Below, piece after piece: positions 12,181-25,630 of a stretch of 64,000 nt of DNA. Source of the DNA: Ifrita kowaldi (lineage: Eukaryota > Chordata > Aves > Passeriformes > Cinclosomatidae); assembly GCA_013398055.1 (NCBI GenBank), contig VZRS01009627.1, positions 273,759 through 337,758 on the forward strand, given 5' to 3'. Every line of letters begins with the position of its first letter. The first letter of the stretch is position 1. Below the pieces are notes generated by a model, which had not been told where the DNA came from, made no database searches, and was given only the letters and a program-made list of their open reading frames with translations. A program made the translations under genes and the position numbers.

Positions 12181-15100
12181 CTGTGAGGAAAACAAAACAG
12201 TGACAGGTCATACATTCATTCAGTCATTTTACTCCTTCCATTTAATCGGTCCTTTCGCCAGAAAAATAATGAAGCGTCCAGCAGATGACATAGTTGTGCA
12301 TAAATAAATATTTACTCAAATCCCCTGCTTGCAGTCACTACCCACCAACAAAATACCAGAGTCAGCTGGATTTCTGGAAAGCAGAATGCATCCAGAAATT
12401 TTGCTTAGGTTATGCAAAATAATGCTTGTTTAACTGCGACTTTGGAAGTCTCATGTGGTTGTAAATGTTTGTGTGTGAGTGCCAGTGTGTGTGTTGATGT
12501 TATGTGATGCAAAGCACTTGGACTTTCCACATCCATTTCACTTTTCTTCCTGTTGTTCTCAGGTAGACACTACTGACAAGATTTGTACTAAGCACACATG
12601 AGATTTTCTGTTGTGGATATCAGTTTTTTATAACTGATGCAGATCCTCTTTTTTTCTTAAGTAGAGTTTGAAGAGATTCAGCTGCATGTGTCTGGCATGA
12701 GAAAAGAGCTGTACTAAAAAGGACAGTCTTCTCACCTTCTTCACAAATTATTTCCTGGGATTCAAGTGACAACGAAAATAAGGAAACAACTAGCTCTTTC
12801 TTACTATTTTGACAAGGAAGTCAGAAACCCAAGCCCTGTATCTAACAAGTAGTTCAACAGGTGAAATAATCCATGCCTCTCCAATCATTTCTACAGATGT
12901 TTAGAAATTTGTTTTCCGTAGGAGATAAATGGGAGCTTCTTCTGCACCTAATAGAAGAAGCAGCCCCAGATCTCTATTTTTAAATTGCTGTACTACTTTC
13001 ACAACACAGCCCAGTGTAAAGGATTAGAGGAATCTTGGGTAACAGATTCACTTCTGTGCATCATTAATATCAGAGCTAATGATATGGAGTTAGGAGAAAT
13101 GCAGCTTCATTGCTGGAAAGGTCAGTGGTGAGACCCACTTTGGGCCTTTTGATGCCAGCCACGTTGCAACAGGAGCCTTTTCTGGCAGAGGGGGATGCCT
13201 GCATGCCAGGGCTCAGAAGAACTGACTGTTCCTTGTACACACAGGCACAGCTAACCTATGGTGGACACTCCAGCCCTGTTGGGTGTCCACAGAGACTCAG
13301 GCTGGTCCAACTCACCTGCTTTCAAGACTTTTGTTCCTTGTGAACAGGCTCCTGGAAATCTGGACGCAGTATTTTTGCAGATAATTCCTGTCTTTTCCAC
13401 TTTGTTGCTAGTTGTCTCTTTCAGGATGTTCGGCCTCCAAGATCAGCTTTCCATTTGCAATTCATGATATTAGCTGGAAAACTTATGGGACAAAAGCAGA
13501 TCTTATGGATTGGCTTAATTCCACTATCCTTTTTTTAGATTCTTGTGAGTTAAGGAAAACCACAGAAGGTTTGAATTTTGTTTTGCTTTTTAATCTAAAG
13601 ATACTATTTGTTTTGGCTTAAAGGGAATTGTGAGGAATACCAATATATTTAAAGGGAACACATTTAAGTGCTTTCTGAGGACAGCAAGTGAACCTTAGCA
13701 GTGAAATGCTGCTGTATGTGAGGTTCTAAAATTGCAATGTACAAATGGTTTACTGGGATGTAAGAATGTCCAAATGTGTGTAGTCCAGGATGATATCCAG
13801 TCAAAAATAGCTAATGCATAAGGAAAAAGTTATTCTCTAAGTTTAAAGGAATCAGTTTATACTCACATCCGAAATTTCTAGTGACATCACACACCATGAA
13901 ACAATGAAATCTAATAAAACTGTTCACTTCAACAGAAGTTTTAAAATGTGTTCAGAAAGACCTTGCCTCACCTCTGCTGCCTAACTTCAGCCTTGAAATC
14001 TTAAATCTGACAGTTGGTCACTTCTCTTTTACTTCTCTTTCTATCACAGAACAGCATCTTGGCTTTGCCTTCCCAGCCTGCATCAGCCATACCAACTCTC
14101 TGAAACGCTTCATGCAGAGCATCCACTGTATTCATTGGGAAATACTAGAAGCCCTGGTGTAAGTTTTCAATAAAATAATGAAATTAGATCTTAGTGAGCT
14201 AGGAACATTTGGTTTCAGAGCTCCACACTGCCATGGCTGCAGGCAGTATTATTTCATAGCTTTCGGAATATGTGTAACTCAGGAGTTACTCAGAAACATA
14301 AACTGCAATTCCTGGAGGTAAAGTGAAGTATCCATTAGTTGCGTATATCAAGATGTGTCTACTCTGAAAGAATATACATCACAGACAGATACTCCTGATA
14401 CCTGACATATAGTTTTCTTTTGGGGAATCAGGGCTGTGTAAGTATTGAAAAAATTGTTCCATTCTCAGCTTTATGCAAAAGCTGAGTCTATTATTGGCCT
14501 TGGTCTTCACAGAGTAAATCCATTAGTTTGAATCGTGCTTTTATTAATGCTAAAAGTCTGAAAAAAAAGCCCAAACAAACCAAAAAATAGGGCTAAACTC
14601 AATGATGCCTTGTTGTACGACTTGGAAAAATTTGCTTGTCCAGACTTTAAGCTCAATCTGTCTTTGCAGCGGTTTCAGACTGTGTGCAAGACAATAGAAA
14701 CAATGCGGGAATATAACAAATTCTTAGTGATATTAACAGTGCCAGTGGATGCAGTTCCAGTCCATGTAATTGCAAAGTGTGTCCAGATGCTGCAATGATG
14801 GGTATCTTGTAACTGCTTATAAAGATAAACAGAAAATAAAGGTTGAATTAAGCAAGTCGATGGTTTTGGCCTTGCTGCCGGCAACTTCTGGAGTATACAT
14901 GAAATAAACCATCACCACAGTTAGCACTGGCTGGCTCTCTACCTTCTCCAAGGACTTTCAGGGTGTTGACTCTCTCACTTCTGGGAACTCTCCTTCTGGG
15001 GCTGCACTTCAAAGCCCTGGCAGATTGGTGCAAGTTTTAATGTGTAATGCTCAAACATTTTATGATTTGACAATTTCAGCTTTGGTGTGTGGCATATCAG

Positions 15101-18100
15101 CCCTTTTTTCAAAATGTAGAGGAGAGAAGGGTTTGTTTGTTTGGTTTTGTCAGAAAATAATTTCAGGATGGCCAGTTCCAACACAAGACCCAGGCACAGC
15201 TCTACAAGTACTTAATAGAAGATATAGACCATCCTCCTAGTTTATCTCCAATGTGTTTATTTATCCCACCTCTCAGGCACTGCACAGACCAGCCTCTAAG
15301 ATAAGCAGTATATCAACCCTGGAGAAAGCTTTTTAACTCTATTCAAGCAAAATTCCTTTATAAAAACCAGTTTATCATTAAGGAAAGGAATGCAAGGTAA
15401 CTGCATGGTAGGAATTATCTTGGTTGTGTCAAAGGATTTCCTGTCTGTTTCTTAAGTCTCCGTATTTCAAGTTTCTTCTGTAAGAAAATTTGTCTGTTAC
15501 TCTGAAACTATAGAGGACAGGGTTTCCACAGAGGTATATCAGTGCCTATTTAATGGTAAAGATGACCATCAGTGCTTCATGAGCATGTGATGTGCTTGAT
15601 CACAGACTCTATAGAAGTTCCTAATGAGGTCCAAAGATGGAAGGTGTAATGATATTTCAAGGTGTTAGTGACAGTCACATGACACTATTATCCATTTTCC
15701 TGCTATCTTTGAATTACAGCAAATGAAGGTCTACTTGAAATTAATTTCTGATATGGAAATGTTCCTTTCTGTTAAGGCTGGGCACTGATGGGTAAGAATA
15801 CGTTACCATAAAGGGAGCTAGAAGGCAGCTGAATGAAACCTTAGACAAAAAGGAAGGGTTTTTTGTGCTAAATGACTAAAACTAAGGCATTCTGCCAAGG
15901 CATGCGTGCATCATAACCCACTACTTATTTGGGTGAAGAAATGCCCCAGCATTTCCACTTCCAGCACACTGAAGTATCAGCCCTGAGCCATCAATTATCC
16001 AGAACAACGTGCCCAGGACTGGTGCTGCCACATGCACTGTAAAGCCTGCTGCCCACAGAGGCCCAGTTTTGGATCTGGGCACAGACTTCTCCCAGAATTA
16101 TATATTTGGATGTGTGTAACACAACGAACTGCATCGCAATGACTGCACAGTTCAGAACTTGGCACCACTGCCTGCTCTTTTTCCAAAGTCAAGTGTAAAG
16201 TCTTAGGGCCCTATTAATGAAAAATCCATCTGATGGCTGGATCACAGAAGAAGGAGGGCCCCAAATTATGAGCGGGATCTGTTCTAAAAGCCATGTGCTC
16301 ATGTAAAAATGTGATGGAATACGGGCACGGAAAGTTCCCTGTGGATTTCACTAGATGCGCAGGGATTCCTGGAATGCATGTAAATTTATATGTTGTACTT
16401 AGAGACATGATGCAAAGGGTCAGGAGGCTGTAAATATGTTTGCTTGCTGCATAAAGTAGGGTGATAAGCAGTGACATGTCAAAAGCCTTGGAAAAAAAGG
16501 GTTGGGGTCAAACATGATATCTAGCAAGTCTCACTTTCCTTTGCCCTGTCTACATGTTTTCATTTCTACAGCGTGAAACCAGTAAGTCTTGTTTGACATA
16601 TCAACCGTGCTTCCTGAACAACCTGGGAAACTGTTGATGGCTATACCTATCTGAGTATCTGACACAAGCTGCAGGCCTAGTCAGCACCTGTTATTTATAG
16701 AAAAGACAGTGAAACAGTCCTAAAATACAGGACTGGAAATGCATACTGGAAGGATGTTTTACTTCTCAGGAAAAATAGTTGTTTTCAAATTATCTCAGCA
16801 AGTGGATATACTTACTTACTTTTATTTCTTTTTATTGTTGTAATCAAAGAGTTCAGGAAAAGATAAAACTGAAGAATTTTCCATCAGAAAATATCTCTGT
16901 ATTATTATTATCTCCATCCTTAGCCAACTTATGCAAAGCAGACTCTCTTACTTTCCACAATATGTTTAATTTCCCACAGACCTGGATTACAATAACATTT
17001 TTTAAAGTTTTGTGGGGTTTTGCTTTCTTTTTCTTTAATAAAAAAGCAGGCTGCATTCATGCTGCTCACTTTCTGCAATTTGTGCTTGTAGTTTAACCAG
17101 CTCAGCTCCCTTTCTCTCACAGCTGCTTGTGTGCAAAGACTTTGTTCACCATTAATCCCCAGTGGGATGGGCTTTGTAAAAGTGGCAATGCAGAAGTCAT
17201 GGGAGGACTCTCTGGGAAGATTTGGCTTTTGTAAGACTGCCTTCAGAAGAGTCCTTTCTCCTCAGGAAGTTCATCATCCTGTCAGGAAAGTCACGGAGAG
17301 GAGTGAGGCCAGGTCCTAAGGCAATTCTGGATTAAAGCTTTAATCTTTGGGCTACTTGAATGTGCCATAATTTATGCCATTCCAAAGCTCCTAAATTATG
17401 TCTAAAGCGGCTCTATCCTCTTAGGTTCTCTTTAGTTTTAATGTTTCTCATTAAAAATGATGAAACCTGAACCACTCTTACTGAAAACTCATCTTTCTCA
17501 TCAACAGGAAAACCTAAACTCTACTGTACATGAAACAGTCCATGTGATGGCAGGTTTTGGCTTTTTCCAGTGTGAGCATGGCATGTCTGATTCAAGCAAG
17601 GACATCCAGGATTTACACAGATCATACAGGTCTTCAGCACTGCTGACGCTGCTTAGATTTTACTCGTGATTACGAGGACAAATTTCAGCTCTAGAAGCAG
17701 AGCTTCACATTATGTCATGGCAGCAATGCAGCCAAATGCTGCTGGTAAAAATCAATTTAATGTTATGGAATTAGTTGTGTCCAAGTATAAAGGCCTTCGA
17801 CAAAGGAAGATGGGAAATAAAGCACCTTTGCTCAGATTTTGCTTCCATACTCCTGGAGTCTTTACACAGCATGTGTGAAGGAAGAATCTTGGGAGCTGAG
17901 AAATGCAGGGCAGTAGAAACTGTTGTCATAGTCAGTTTCTTCCATGGAGAATGTGAAGAATGTGTAGGTCATGTTCATTAAGTGGCCTATTAATTTCTGG
18001 TGCCAGCAGAACAGAGGCAAGAGAGTGAAAAACTGACAGTCTGTCAGAAAGAGCAATCAAAGAGGAGGAAAATAAGTACCTCCAAAGCTGTAAATACATC

Positions 18101-19089
18101 ACAAAATGTTCAGAAAAAGTATGTTTCTAGGGCAGGAGAGGGTTTCAATAAAATTATGACTTTAGCTCTGGAAAATAATTCAGTTAGCGCACAAGTGGTT
18201 GTCATAAAAATTATGTATATTAGGAAAAATCACTGTTGTCTGTTTCAAAATAGGAATAATACCTTCCAAGCATCTCAAATGTCATGTTTTATTTAATAAA
18301 CTTGGGTAAGAAATACTCTGTATAACCACATGATATTTGTGGAATGTTGCTGTACATGTAAAAAATGCAGTAAACATAAGGGGCTTTGTGTGTGTGTGTT
18401 TCTCTGTGAGAAACCCACTCCATCCTCTGAGAAAGTTTATCATTGAAAAGACAAGATAGGTTACAATAGAGTGACATAAACTCCGGTTCTGCAAGATGTC
18501 ACAGAGCCTTCTCTCTTGCTGTCACAAGGACTGCAAATTCCCTGAAACAGGGACTTAAGCACTTTGCAGGAGATAAGTGTTCGTTACATCCTTAACACTT
18601 TTAGAAAGAGAAATGAGTGTGTATTTCCATGGACAAATGGCTCAGACAACATAGCTAATGCTGTTTGGGGTTTATGTGGGACAGCAGGATAGGTGAGTTC
18701 CCTTTATAGGAAAGCTAGGAAAAATGCAAAGCTATGGAAGGGCTCATCTTGCATAGGAGATGCATAGGGGATAAGAGTGAGGAGTTGATGACATTTGGGT
18801 TTTTTACCAAATGCAGCTGCAGGCAGGCTGGAAAGCTGCTGCTTTTGCGTGTGCACTGAGGAACACACACATACATTTTTGTCTCAGTTACCAGGTAGGT
18901 GTTAAAAGAACAGCTGAACCATGTATGGAATTGGTTTTTATCTATTTTTAGTCCTCCCTTGCACAAGGTCTGCACATTCTGTTCTGTATGCTGCCGAAGT
19001 TCCATCTGTGGCTCTCGGTACAACTCACACTTCTGTTCTGAAAGCTGCTTGAATATTGTACCATTGTACAATCAGGAGGTCCTAAATGG
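12181..19089. other. Intron-like or intergenic sequence, no gene seen
   Basis: Mostly unique. A GT-rich patch sits at 12465-12500 and a (TG)n run at 18387-18399. A strong minus-strand donor (CAG then GTGAGTTGG) near 13312-13318 has no good acceptor partner. The reading frames present (up to 118 codons near 18715-19071) show no domain. Confidence 0.45.
18387..18399 (+). repeat. (TG)n microsatellite
   Basis: Six uninterrupted TG units in an AT-rich setting. Short enough to be of little consequence beyond use as a marker. Confidence 0.8.
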
Positions 19090-19162
19090 AAAACAAAACA
19101 AAACAAAACAAAACAATCAACTGTGATATGAAACAACATCAACAACAACAACAACAAAACAA
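19090..19162 (+). repeat. Compound (AAAAC)5 ... (CAA)6 microsatellite
   Basis: Five AAAAC units at 19090-19114 and six CAA units at 19140-19157 are separated by about 25 bases and flanked by further A/C words. The purely A/C character of both parts suggests expansion from one A-rich seed. Confidence 0.85.
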
Positions 19163-22100
19163 ATAAGAGCACTCTTCTCTTGCCATCCTGCTAAACAAAA
19201 TCCTTCAGGTATGATTTATTACCAAAACCAACTATGGACAGTTAATAATGTACATCTGGATCTAATGAACAAATGCACAGCCAAAATATCCTCTTTTTTT
19301 TTTTCCCGGGGTTTAAGTGAAGTAATTAATCTGTACTTTAACAAAAGCTTTTATTTCCTCATGAAGAGGTCGGCAGCCATTCAATCAGACAGGACTGAGA
19401 TTGTTTCAGTCAGTTAAATTGCCCAATATTTTCATATTACCCTGAAAAAAAAATAGAGAAGGACATGTGTGTGCCATTTTGACCTAAGAAAGTGTAAGTC
19501 TCTACCTGCAACATGTCTAACATATATAAATTTATATACAAATATTTATGATTCTATTATACACAGAGAAAGTAATACCCTTGCATTAACATGAAACATC
19601 ACAATGAATTAGGATCATAAATAATAGAAAATGCATGTGGAACAAAAAGTCTGGGATATTCTTTACTCATGTCTGTAGCCTTGTGGGCAGAAAAGCTCAT
19701 TTTGAAAGCAGATGCTCCTGTCTACTGTAACAGAATTTAAGTTTTGCAGTGGATGTTCACTGCTTTCAGTTGGCAGTGAGGATTTTTAGCAATGCCTCCC
19801 ATCCTTACTTGCCCAGATTTTGATCAGTGAGTGTCAGTAGAAATGGATGGATACGTTCTTAAGGAAAAAACACAGTAAGAATTTATCTCAAGCATGTGTA
19901 CAAGATTTCAGTACCTCTAAGTGATGCAAGTCAATAGCACTACTGGCATGTTTAAAGTAGAACACGTGTGTGATTGCCTGGAGAACTGGAATCCATGATT
20001 TTAATTCTGTTTAACAGTGGCTTAACTCTTACTGCCATATAGCTATCAGACTGCTTTTCTTTTACTCCGTTGTTTTGATATTGGAAGCAGGTCATGATCC
20101 TTTTAAAGGAGCTTTTGAGTTAGTTTAACATCACTGCTAAGGAGCCCAGCAGAAAAACAAGCACTGTTGTGGAGTTTTCCAGTTAATTTGGGATTTGCAG
20201 TTAAATACAGGTGTCACAATTTAACAAATGAACAATTCATAAACCATCAAAGAACAACATTTCAGTGAAGGGGTTTCTTAAAATTTTTTTTTTAAAAGTG
20301 TCAAGCATATGCCAAACATTTACAGTATTTTTAGCAGCAAGTGGCTGAAGGAAAGCTGAGAAACTGCAAATAAAGCAGCTTAGCTGATGGGTTGTTTAAA
20401 TTCTCAAATAGCAGCTGATGACTTCTCCCTTTTCAGGGAGAGTTTACTGACTTAGTTACAGCCTCACACTCATTTTTGTTTCTGAAAATCCCTTACAACA
20501 GCAGAGCAATGATCTCTGAAGGAGATGGACCGAATCAGTAATTTTTTTCTTGTTCTGGAACTTAAACTGACATTTTTCATGCAAGAAATTCTGCTAGAGC
20601 TTGCAGCTGTAGGGGAAAAATAAGACATATTAGTGTTGGTAATTGGCATGACTCTTCTTGCACTTTATTAATTTTCTGTAAAGAATAAATCTTTAGGTTA
20701 AAGAAAGCCAGCTAAAAGTCCTTTCATCTTTTTAGTTTAGCTTCCACAAGTTGTGAAGTGATCAGATATGATGGCAATTAAGAGAAGTGGCATAATAATG
20801 GGATATTTGTATCCATCTGCATGAAAAGCTAAATGGGTTAAATACTGGCTTCACTGTCTTTATTCTGTCTAAATCTTCCCCAGGGGTGACACACAAGACC
20901 AAGAATAATTCAGTTGTCTGATAAGGGGAATTCTGCATGCCTCCAGCCAGCCTCTTTTGTGAGCCAGTAACTAAAATGGATTGCATTTGGGCACTATATT
21001 TAATTTTGCCCATAATTTATTATCTGATCTTGGCTAGTACCCCAAACGTTTTTTTTTTTTTAGCATACAGTTTTTATGGTACATTGAAAAAGTCTGCAAT
21101 CTAGCTTTCCCTGCCACCTAAAATGAAACTAAACCTATGAGTAGTATTTAAGAGGACTACTACCACTCAAATGACTGTGGTTGGAGAAGTCTTCCTTGTT
21201 CCCAGACTGACATTCCACAGAATTTCCTTAGGTTATATTTCGCTTCCTTTACCATATAGCTCAGTAACTGAGGTATGAATATCTAAGGTATATGAAATAT
21301 CTGATCCAGTTCCTATTTGATGTACCTGAGGGTACTGAAATGCTGCAATAGGTAGGAGGTGTTAACTGCTTCCAGCCACTGCTTAGGCATCTGATGATCA
21401 TACAATCATCTGATGCTCTCATGGAATTTCATTTATAATGAATCCCCAAAAATATTTAGCATATAATTGCAACACTTTATATTACTCTTTACTGAATAAC
21501 CAGAAAGTAACAATCAATGATTTTATGGATGAACGGACTCTTTTTTTTCTCCTTTTTTTTTTTTTTTAAAAAGAATCTTTTGCATAATTTTCAGTTTTGA
21601 TTGCTTGAAGGTCTAAATTAAGTATGGCAGGTATTTTAGTGGGGGCTCAGCTGATGGTGTATCTGGAGATGTAAGGAAGCACCGAAGTATTCTTTCCCCT
21701 GGGAGGTGAGAGTGCTGGCTGTTACAATACCGTACTTCTCTCATGCTTGACAGTTGAATGGCTTTTTAAAATAATGTCAGGAAGTCCAGAGCTTTTCTAC
21801 ATTCTCCTTTCCTTTCAGCATGCCGGATGCCCTGGCACCAGAGAGCCTTTGAAACCTTCTCCCGTTTCTTCAGCACCTGATGGTGATTGTTTGACTGGAG
21901 ATTTATGGCTGGCCTGAAACTCAAAGGTTCCAAAGAGCTGAAGTTACAGAAGCTTGCAGTGATGCTGAATTCCCTGGAGTGGTGATGCTGTTGTCATCTG
22001 ATGGCTGCTGAGCAGTGAAATGAGATGGTAATTTCTGCATTCCAGTGGTCGAGAGCTCTACCACCAAAAACACCAACAGGACTCAAAAGAAAAAGCTGTT

Positions 22101-22394
22101 CAGAGATCTTATCTTCCAGACATGTTTTGTGTATGTTTGAGCTCTAACCACATCAGTGGCACTGCTGGTTTTAAGGGAATATCTCCTCTAATAGTTTATC
22201 ACAGGCATAAGAACTTCCAGGATGGAGATTCAGTTACTTATCTCTGGGGGGAAGCAGCCAGGAAACCGTGATCAGGGAAGAGAAGAGAATTCTGCACCTG
22301 CTCCCATCCCATCAGCACGGAGAATTGAGAAAGCCAAAAGGTCCATGGGGGCATCTCTGCAAAATATTTTTGGCCTGGGTAGAGTTTTCTTCCA
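19163..22394. other. Gene-free sequence
   Basis: No exon candidate. T-rich stretches occur at 21050-21062 and 21541-21567. Reading frames are all shorter than 85 codons and have no recognisable features. Confidence 0.5.
21541..21567 (+). repeat. T-rich low-complexity tract
   Basis: T8, then CTCC, then T15, followed by AAAAAG. Could be the tail of an old minus-strand retroposed copy, but no body is recognisable next to it. Confidence 0.7.
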
Positions 22395-22811
22395 CAGAAT
22401 GTCAGAATCACAGAGTAGCTGAGGTTGGTGGGCACCTCTGAAGATTGTCTAGTCCAATCTCTTGCTCAAGCAGAGTCAGCTAGAGCAGATTGCTGAGGAG
22501 CTTGTCCAGTTGGGTTTTGAATATCTCCATGGATGGAGACCCTACCAATTGACCGGAAAATCTGTGCCACTGTTTGATTGCTCTCACAGCAGAACAGATT
22601 TTTGTTATGTTTCAGAAGGAACTTTCTGGATTTCAGTTTGTGCCCCTTGCCTCTGGGCATCAGCGAGAAGAATCTGGGTCTGTCTTCTTTGCTCCATTAG
22701 ATATTGATAAGGTCCCCTGAGCCTTCTCTCCTCCAGGCTGATCAGTTCCAGCTCTCTCAGCCTCTCATGGGAAAGATGATCCCATCCCTTCATCATCTCT
22801 GTCCTTTGCAG
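22395..22811 (-). mobile_element. CR1 non-LTR retrotransposon, 3' fragment (about 415 bases)
   Basis: The longest CR1 copy in the window, reversed. It begins at the 3' end with AATCACAGAGTAGCTGAGG, continues through a decayed form of CATCTAGTCCAA (here 'TTGTCTAGTCCAATCTCTTG'), then 'TGAATATCTCCATGGATGGA', 'GTGCCCCTTGCCTCTGGGCA' and 'CTTCTCTCCTCCAGGCTGAT', all familiar words of the CR1 3' region including the end of the reverse-transcriptase part. It is broken by substitutions and stops and cannot be active. Confidence 0.92.
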
Positions 22812-24433
22812 GCAATGGTTGCTGCAGCATTGCAAAGGTCTCAAATTACATGTAAAACTCTAAAACACCCCCTTTTTGGTCCCCTTTCTGCCTCCTCGTC
22901 CACTGTTCTTAAGAAACAAGAGGTATGGGAGAGGCAAGAAAAAAAAAGCAAGTTCTTTATAGGAACAACTTCGTATTAAATGCTCAGAAATTGAAGGTTT
23001 CATTCCTGCTTCATCCTTTAAAGTCATGATACAACATCTAAAGTGACACCGCAAAATTACAAAGCAAGTGTTCCTGCCAATGTAAATAAAAGGAGAGATA
23101 AAGCTGGAGATAATTTATGTCTGTGGGAAGGAGAAGTTACTATAGATACCTGAAAGGAGAGCCATGAAGCTTTATTAACTAAGACATAAAAATATCTCAT
23201 CAGGGATAAAGCTCCCTGGCGTAATAACAGTGTAAAAGAAAAGTCTATTCTGAAGATGAAACTAGTTCAACATCTGAACAATATTTTCAAACTGTGAAAT
23301 GCTCTCTCGGTAGTGATTCTTCCTCTCATTAGCCTTTTACTCGTTATTCTTGCTATTACTATCATTATCAATGTCCCTATTCAGAGGTAAACCTGTACTG
23401 ATAGTAATTCCCAGACATGCAAGAAAAGGATTTATGTGGAAAAAGGAGGAATTAGGAAAATCCTTTGGCAGCAAATGTCTTTTTTTTTTCTTAAGAAATA
23501 GAAAAAAAGGAGAACGGTGGAATTACACTGTCAAACGATGACCCCAAATCTGGGCAAAGATGGAGTATAATTTATTTTGTGAAATGCTAATAAGTAATAA
23601 GATAGGAAAAATAGTTTTTAGGAATGTCTTTGAGAATATTAAATTATGTTATTAAGTCTTGAATGATCTCCTTGAAATGGTTAGGAAATGTACATATGCA
23701 GTGTTGCTTAGCTTTTGGGTGCCTTATATCCTGGAAACATAGAATGTTCTAGCATAGTCCTATACATAAAAGTTTTCTTGTTTTTTTGGTTTTTTTTGTC
23801 ACTAACCTAAACCTTAACAATTATTTGAACTTTAAAACTTTTTTGCAGTTTAGCAGGTTATACTGAAAGGAATGTTTTTACTGCTATTTTATGAGTCCAT
23901 AAAAAAGTTTTATAAGACAATTTTGAACTAAAGCATCTTCAATAAAGCATAAAATAATGACTTTGTAGGATCAAAACTCTATAAATAATAGCTACTTCTA
24001 CAATGCCTGTGAACAGGTTTAACGTATCAATGGTGAACATAATTGTAATGCAGACCAGCCAGTAAAAGAGGGAGACCTTTACTTTTTCATGCTCAAAAAG
24101 TGTAAATTTTGCTTTTTCACAGCTTTGGACTTCTGCTTTCTCTCTTCTCTCCTGTTTAAGGGGATAGGAAGCTGCTTTATTAATAATTGCTCTTAGAAAA
24201 ACAGAAATAAAATGTTTGCAGTTTAAAACCAATGCCTATTTTCAGGCAGAACGTGTTTACCCAATCGCTTTTTGTGGTGAGTTTAACACAGAAGATGGTA
24301 GAATGCTTTTGAAGATGAGATGCTTAGAAACTTATCCCTATTTCTATTTGTAATGCAACACTTGTGTTTCACGAAGCTGCATCCTGAAAAATATCCTTTA
24401 CAATTTTCCAAACAGAAACAAAGTATGCCAAAA
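22812..24433. other. Gene-free sequence between two CR1 copies
   Basis: AT-rich unique DNA with short T and A runs (23480-23490, 23770-23800). No splice-bounded open stretch was found. Confidence 0.5.
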
Positions 24434-24596
24434 GATGCCCCATCCCTGAAGTGTTCAAGGCCAGGTTGGACGGGGCTCTGAGAAACCTGGTCTAGTGGAA
24501 GGTGCCCCTGCTCTCACATCAGGGGGTTGGAATGGGGTGGTTTTTAAGGCCCCTTCCAACCCAAACCATTCTCTCATTCTGTGATTTCATGATTCT
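24434..24596 (+). mobile_element. CR1 3' end fragment
   Basis: The order 'CCATCCCTGAAGTGTTCAAG', GCCAGGTTGGACGGGGCTCT, 'GAAACCTGGTCTAGTGGAAG', CCCCTTCCAACCCAAACCAT and a terminal TCTGTGATTTCATGATTCT matches the CR1 3' tail with its octamer-like end. It is strongly truncated at the 5' side. It shares subfamily wording with the minus-strand copies at 38.8 and 51.7 kb. Confidence 0.93.
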
Positions 24597-25600
24597 ACTG
24601 TATTATAAAGGGTATTCTTACAAAGCAGGTAAGTTTCAGGGTGACGACATTTATACCAGGTGTTTTAAAACCTGTGTTAAGGAGAAGCAGTCCTTTTGGC
24701 ACCTGGAAAGCTATGTTGAAATCTGAAGCCACAGTTTGCTTGTGCTTGCAGAACTTGGTGTGGCTCTTCACTTTGGCAGTATCTAAATTACCTTGCAGCA
24801 AATGAAGATGCATTCATTTAATTAGTGGCTGGCAATAGTGAAGTTGTGGTTTCTGAAGCATGAAAAGCAGAGAACCAGCAGCTCCGAAAGGAATTATGAA
24901 AATACCTGAACTGCAGTACAACTTTAGCTGAAACTGGGATATTCATATAACATCCATGTACATGAAGGATTTGTCTGAAAAATAGTCAATTTCCAGGGCA
25001 AACAAATTGAATTAGCATGGATTATTACAAGTAGGGCTGTCATAATGACTCACTCAAAGATCTATTGAAACAATAATTTGTGACTAATATATCCAATTAT
25101 TTGCTCAGCTATAGTCGTAACAGTTCCAACACTTTGTGTTGCTTAAAATTTATGACTTCAATAGTGCTAGCGATTAAATTTTCATTTTAATACCAATTCT
25201 GCATATTCTAGCAAAAAATGTCATTAGATCATAGCAGTGGAGAATCGAAAAGCAGATATATATTTGTAAGAAAGTCCTACATCTTTCCTTAAAATATTTT
25301 AAAAATTTAAATGAAATGCAAAAAAAAATTAAAAATAATCAAGCAACAAACTACTTCTTTTATCTTCTTTTGTTAACCTTCACATGGAATGTAATAAGTT
25401 GCTGAATGTCTATAGAAAGATTCTGACAAATGATTTTAAAAAATCACAGAAAAAAATATTCAGCATTATTACTATTTGCACATTTTACAAGGATATCTCT
25501 GAAACTCTACAGACTTTTTCTCCATTACATTCTACAGAAACTTCTTGAAAATGGATATTTTATTCGATAAATATTTCTACATGTATTTATATGTGTTCTT

Positions 25601-25630
25601 TTATATATATATTTGTGTGTGTATGTGTTT
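25601..25630 (+). repeat. (TA)n-(TG)n compound microsatellite
   Basis: A run of TA units passes into TG units (TGTGTGTGTATGTG). Alternating purine-pyrimidine DNA of this kind is prone to slippage. Confidence 0.8.

Noticed and set aside
13276..13318. Minus-strand donor CAG then GTGAGTTGG
   Set aside because: No acceptor with a pyrimidine tract within a sensible distance.
24590..24632. Perfect plus-strand splice donor (AAAGCAG then GTAAGT)
   Set aside because: The DNA just upstream is the CR1 tail and no acceptor is present, so no exon can be drawn.
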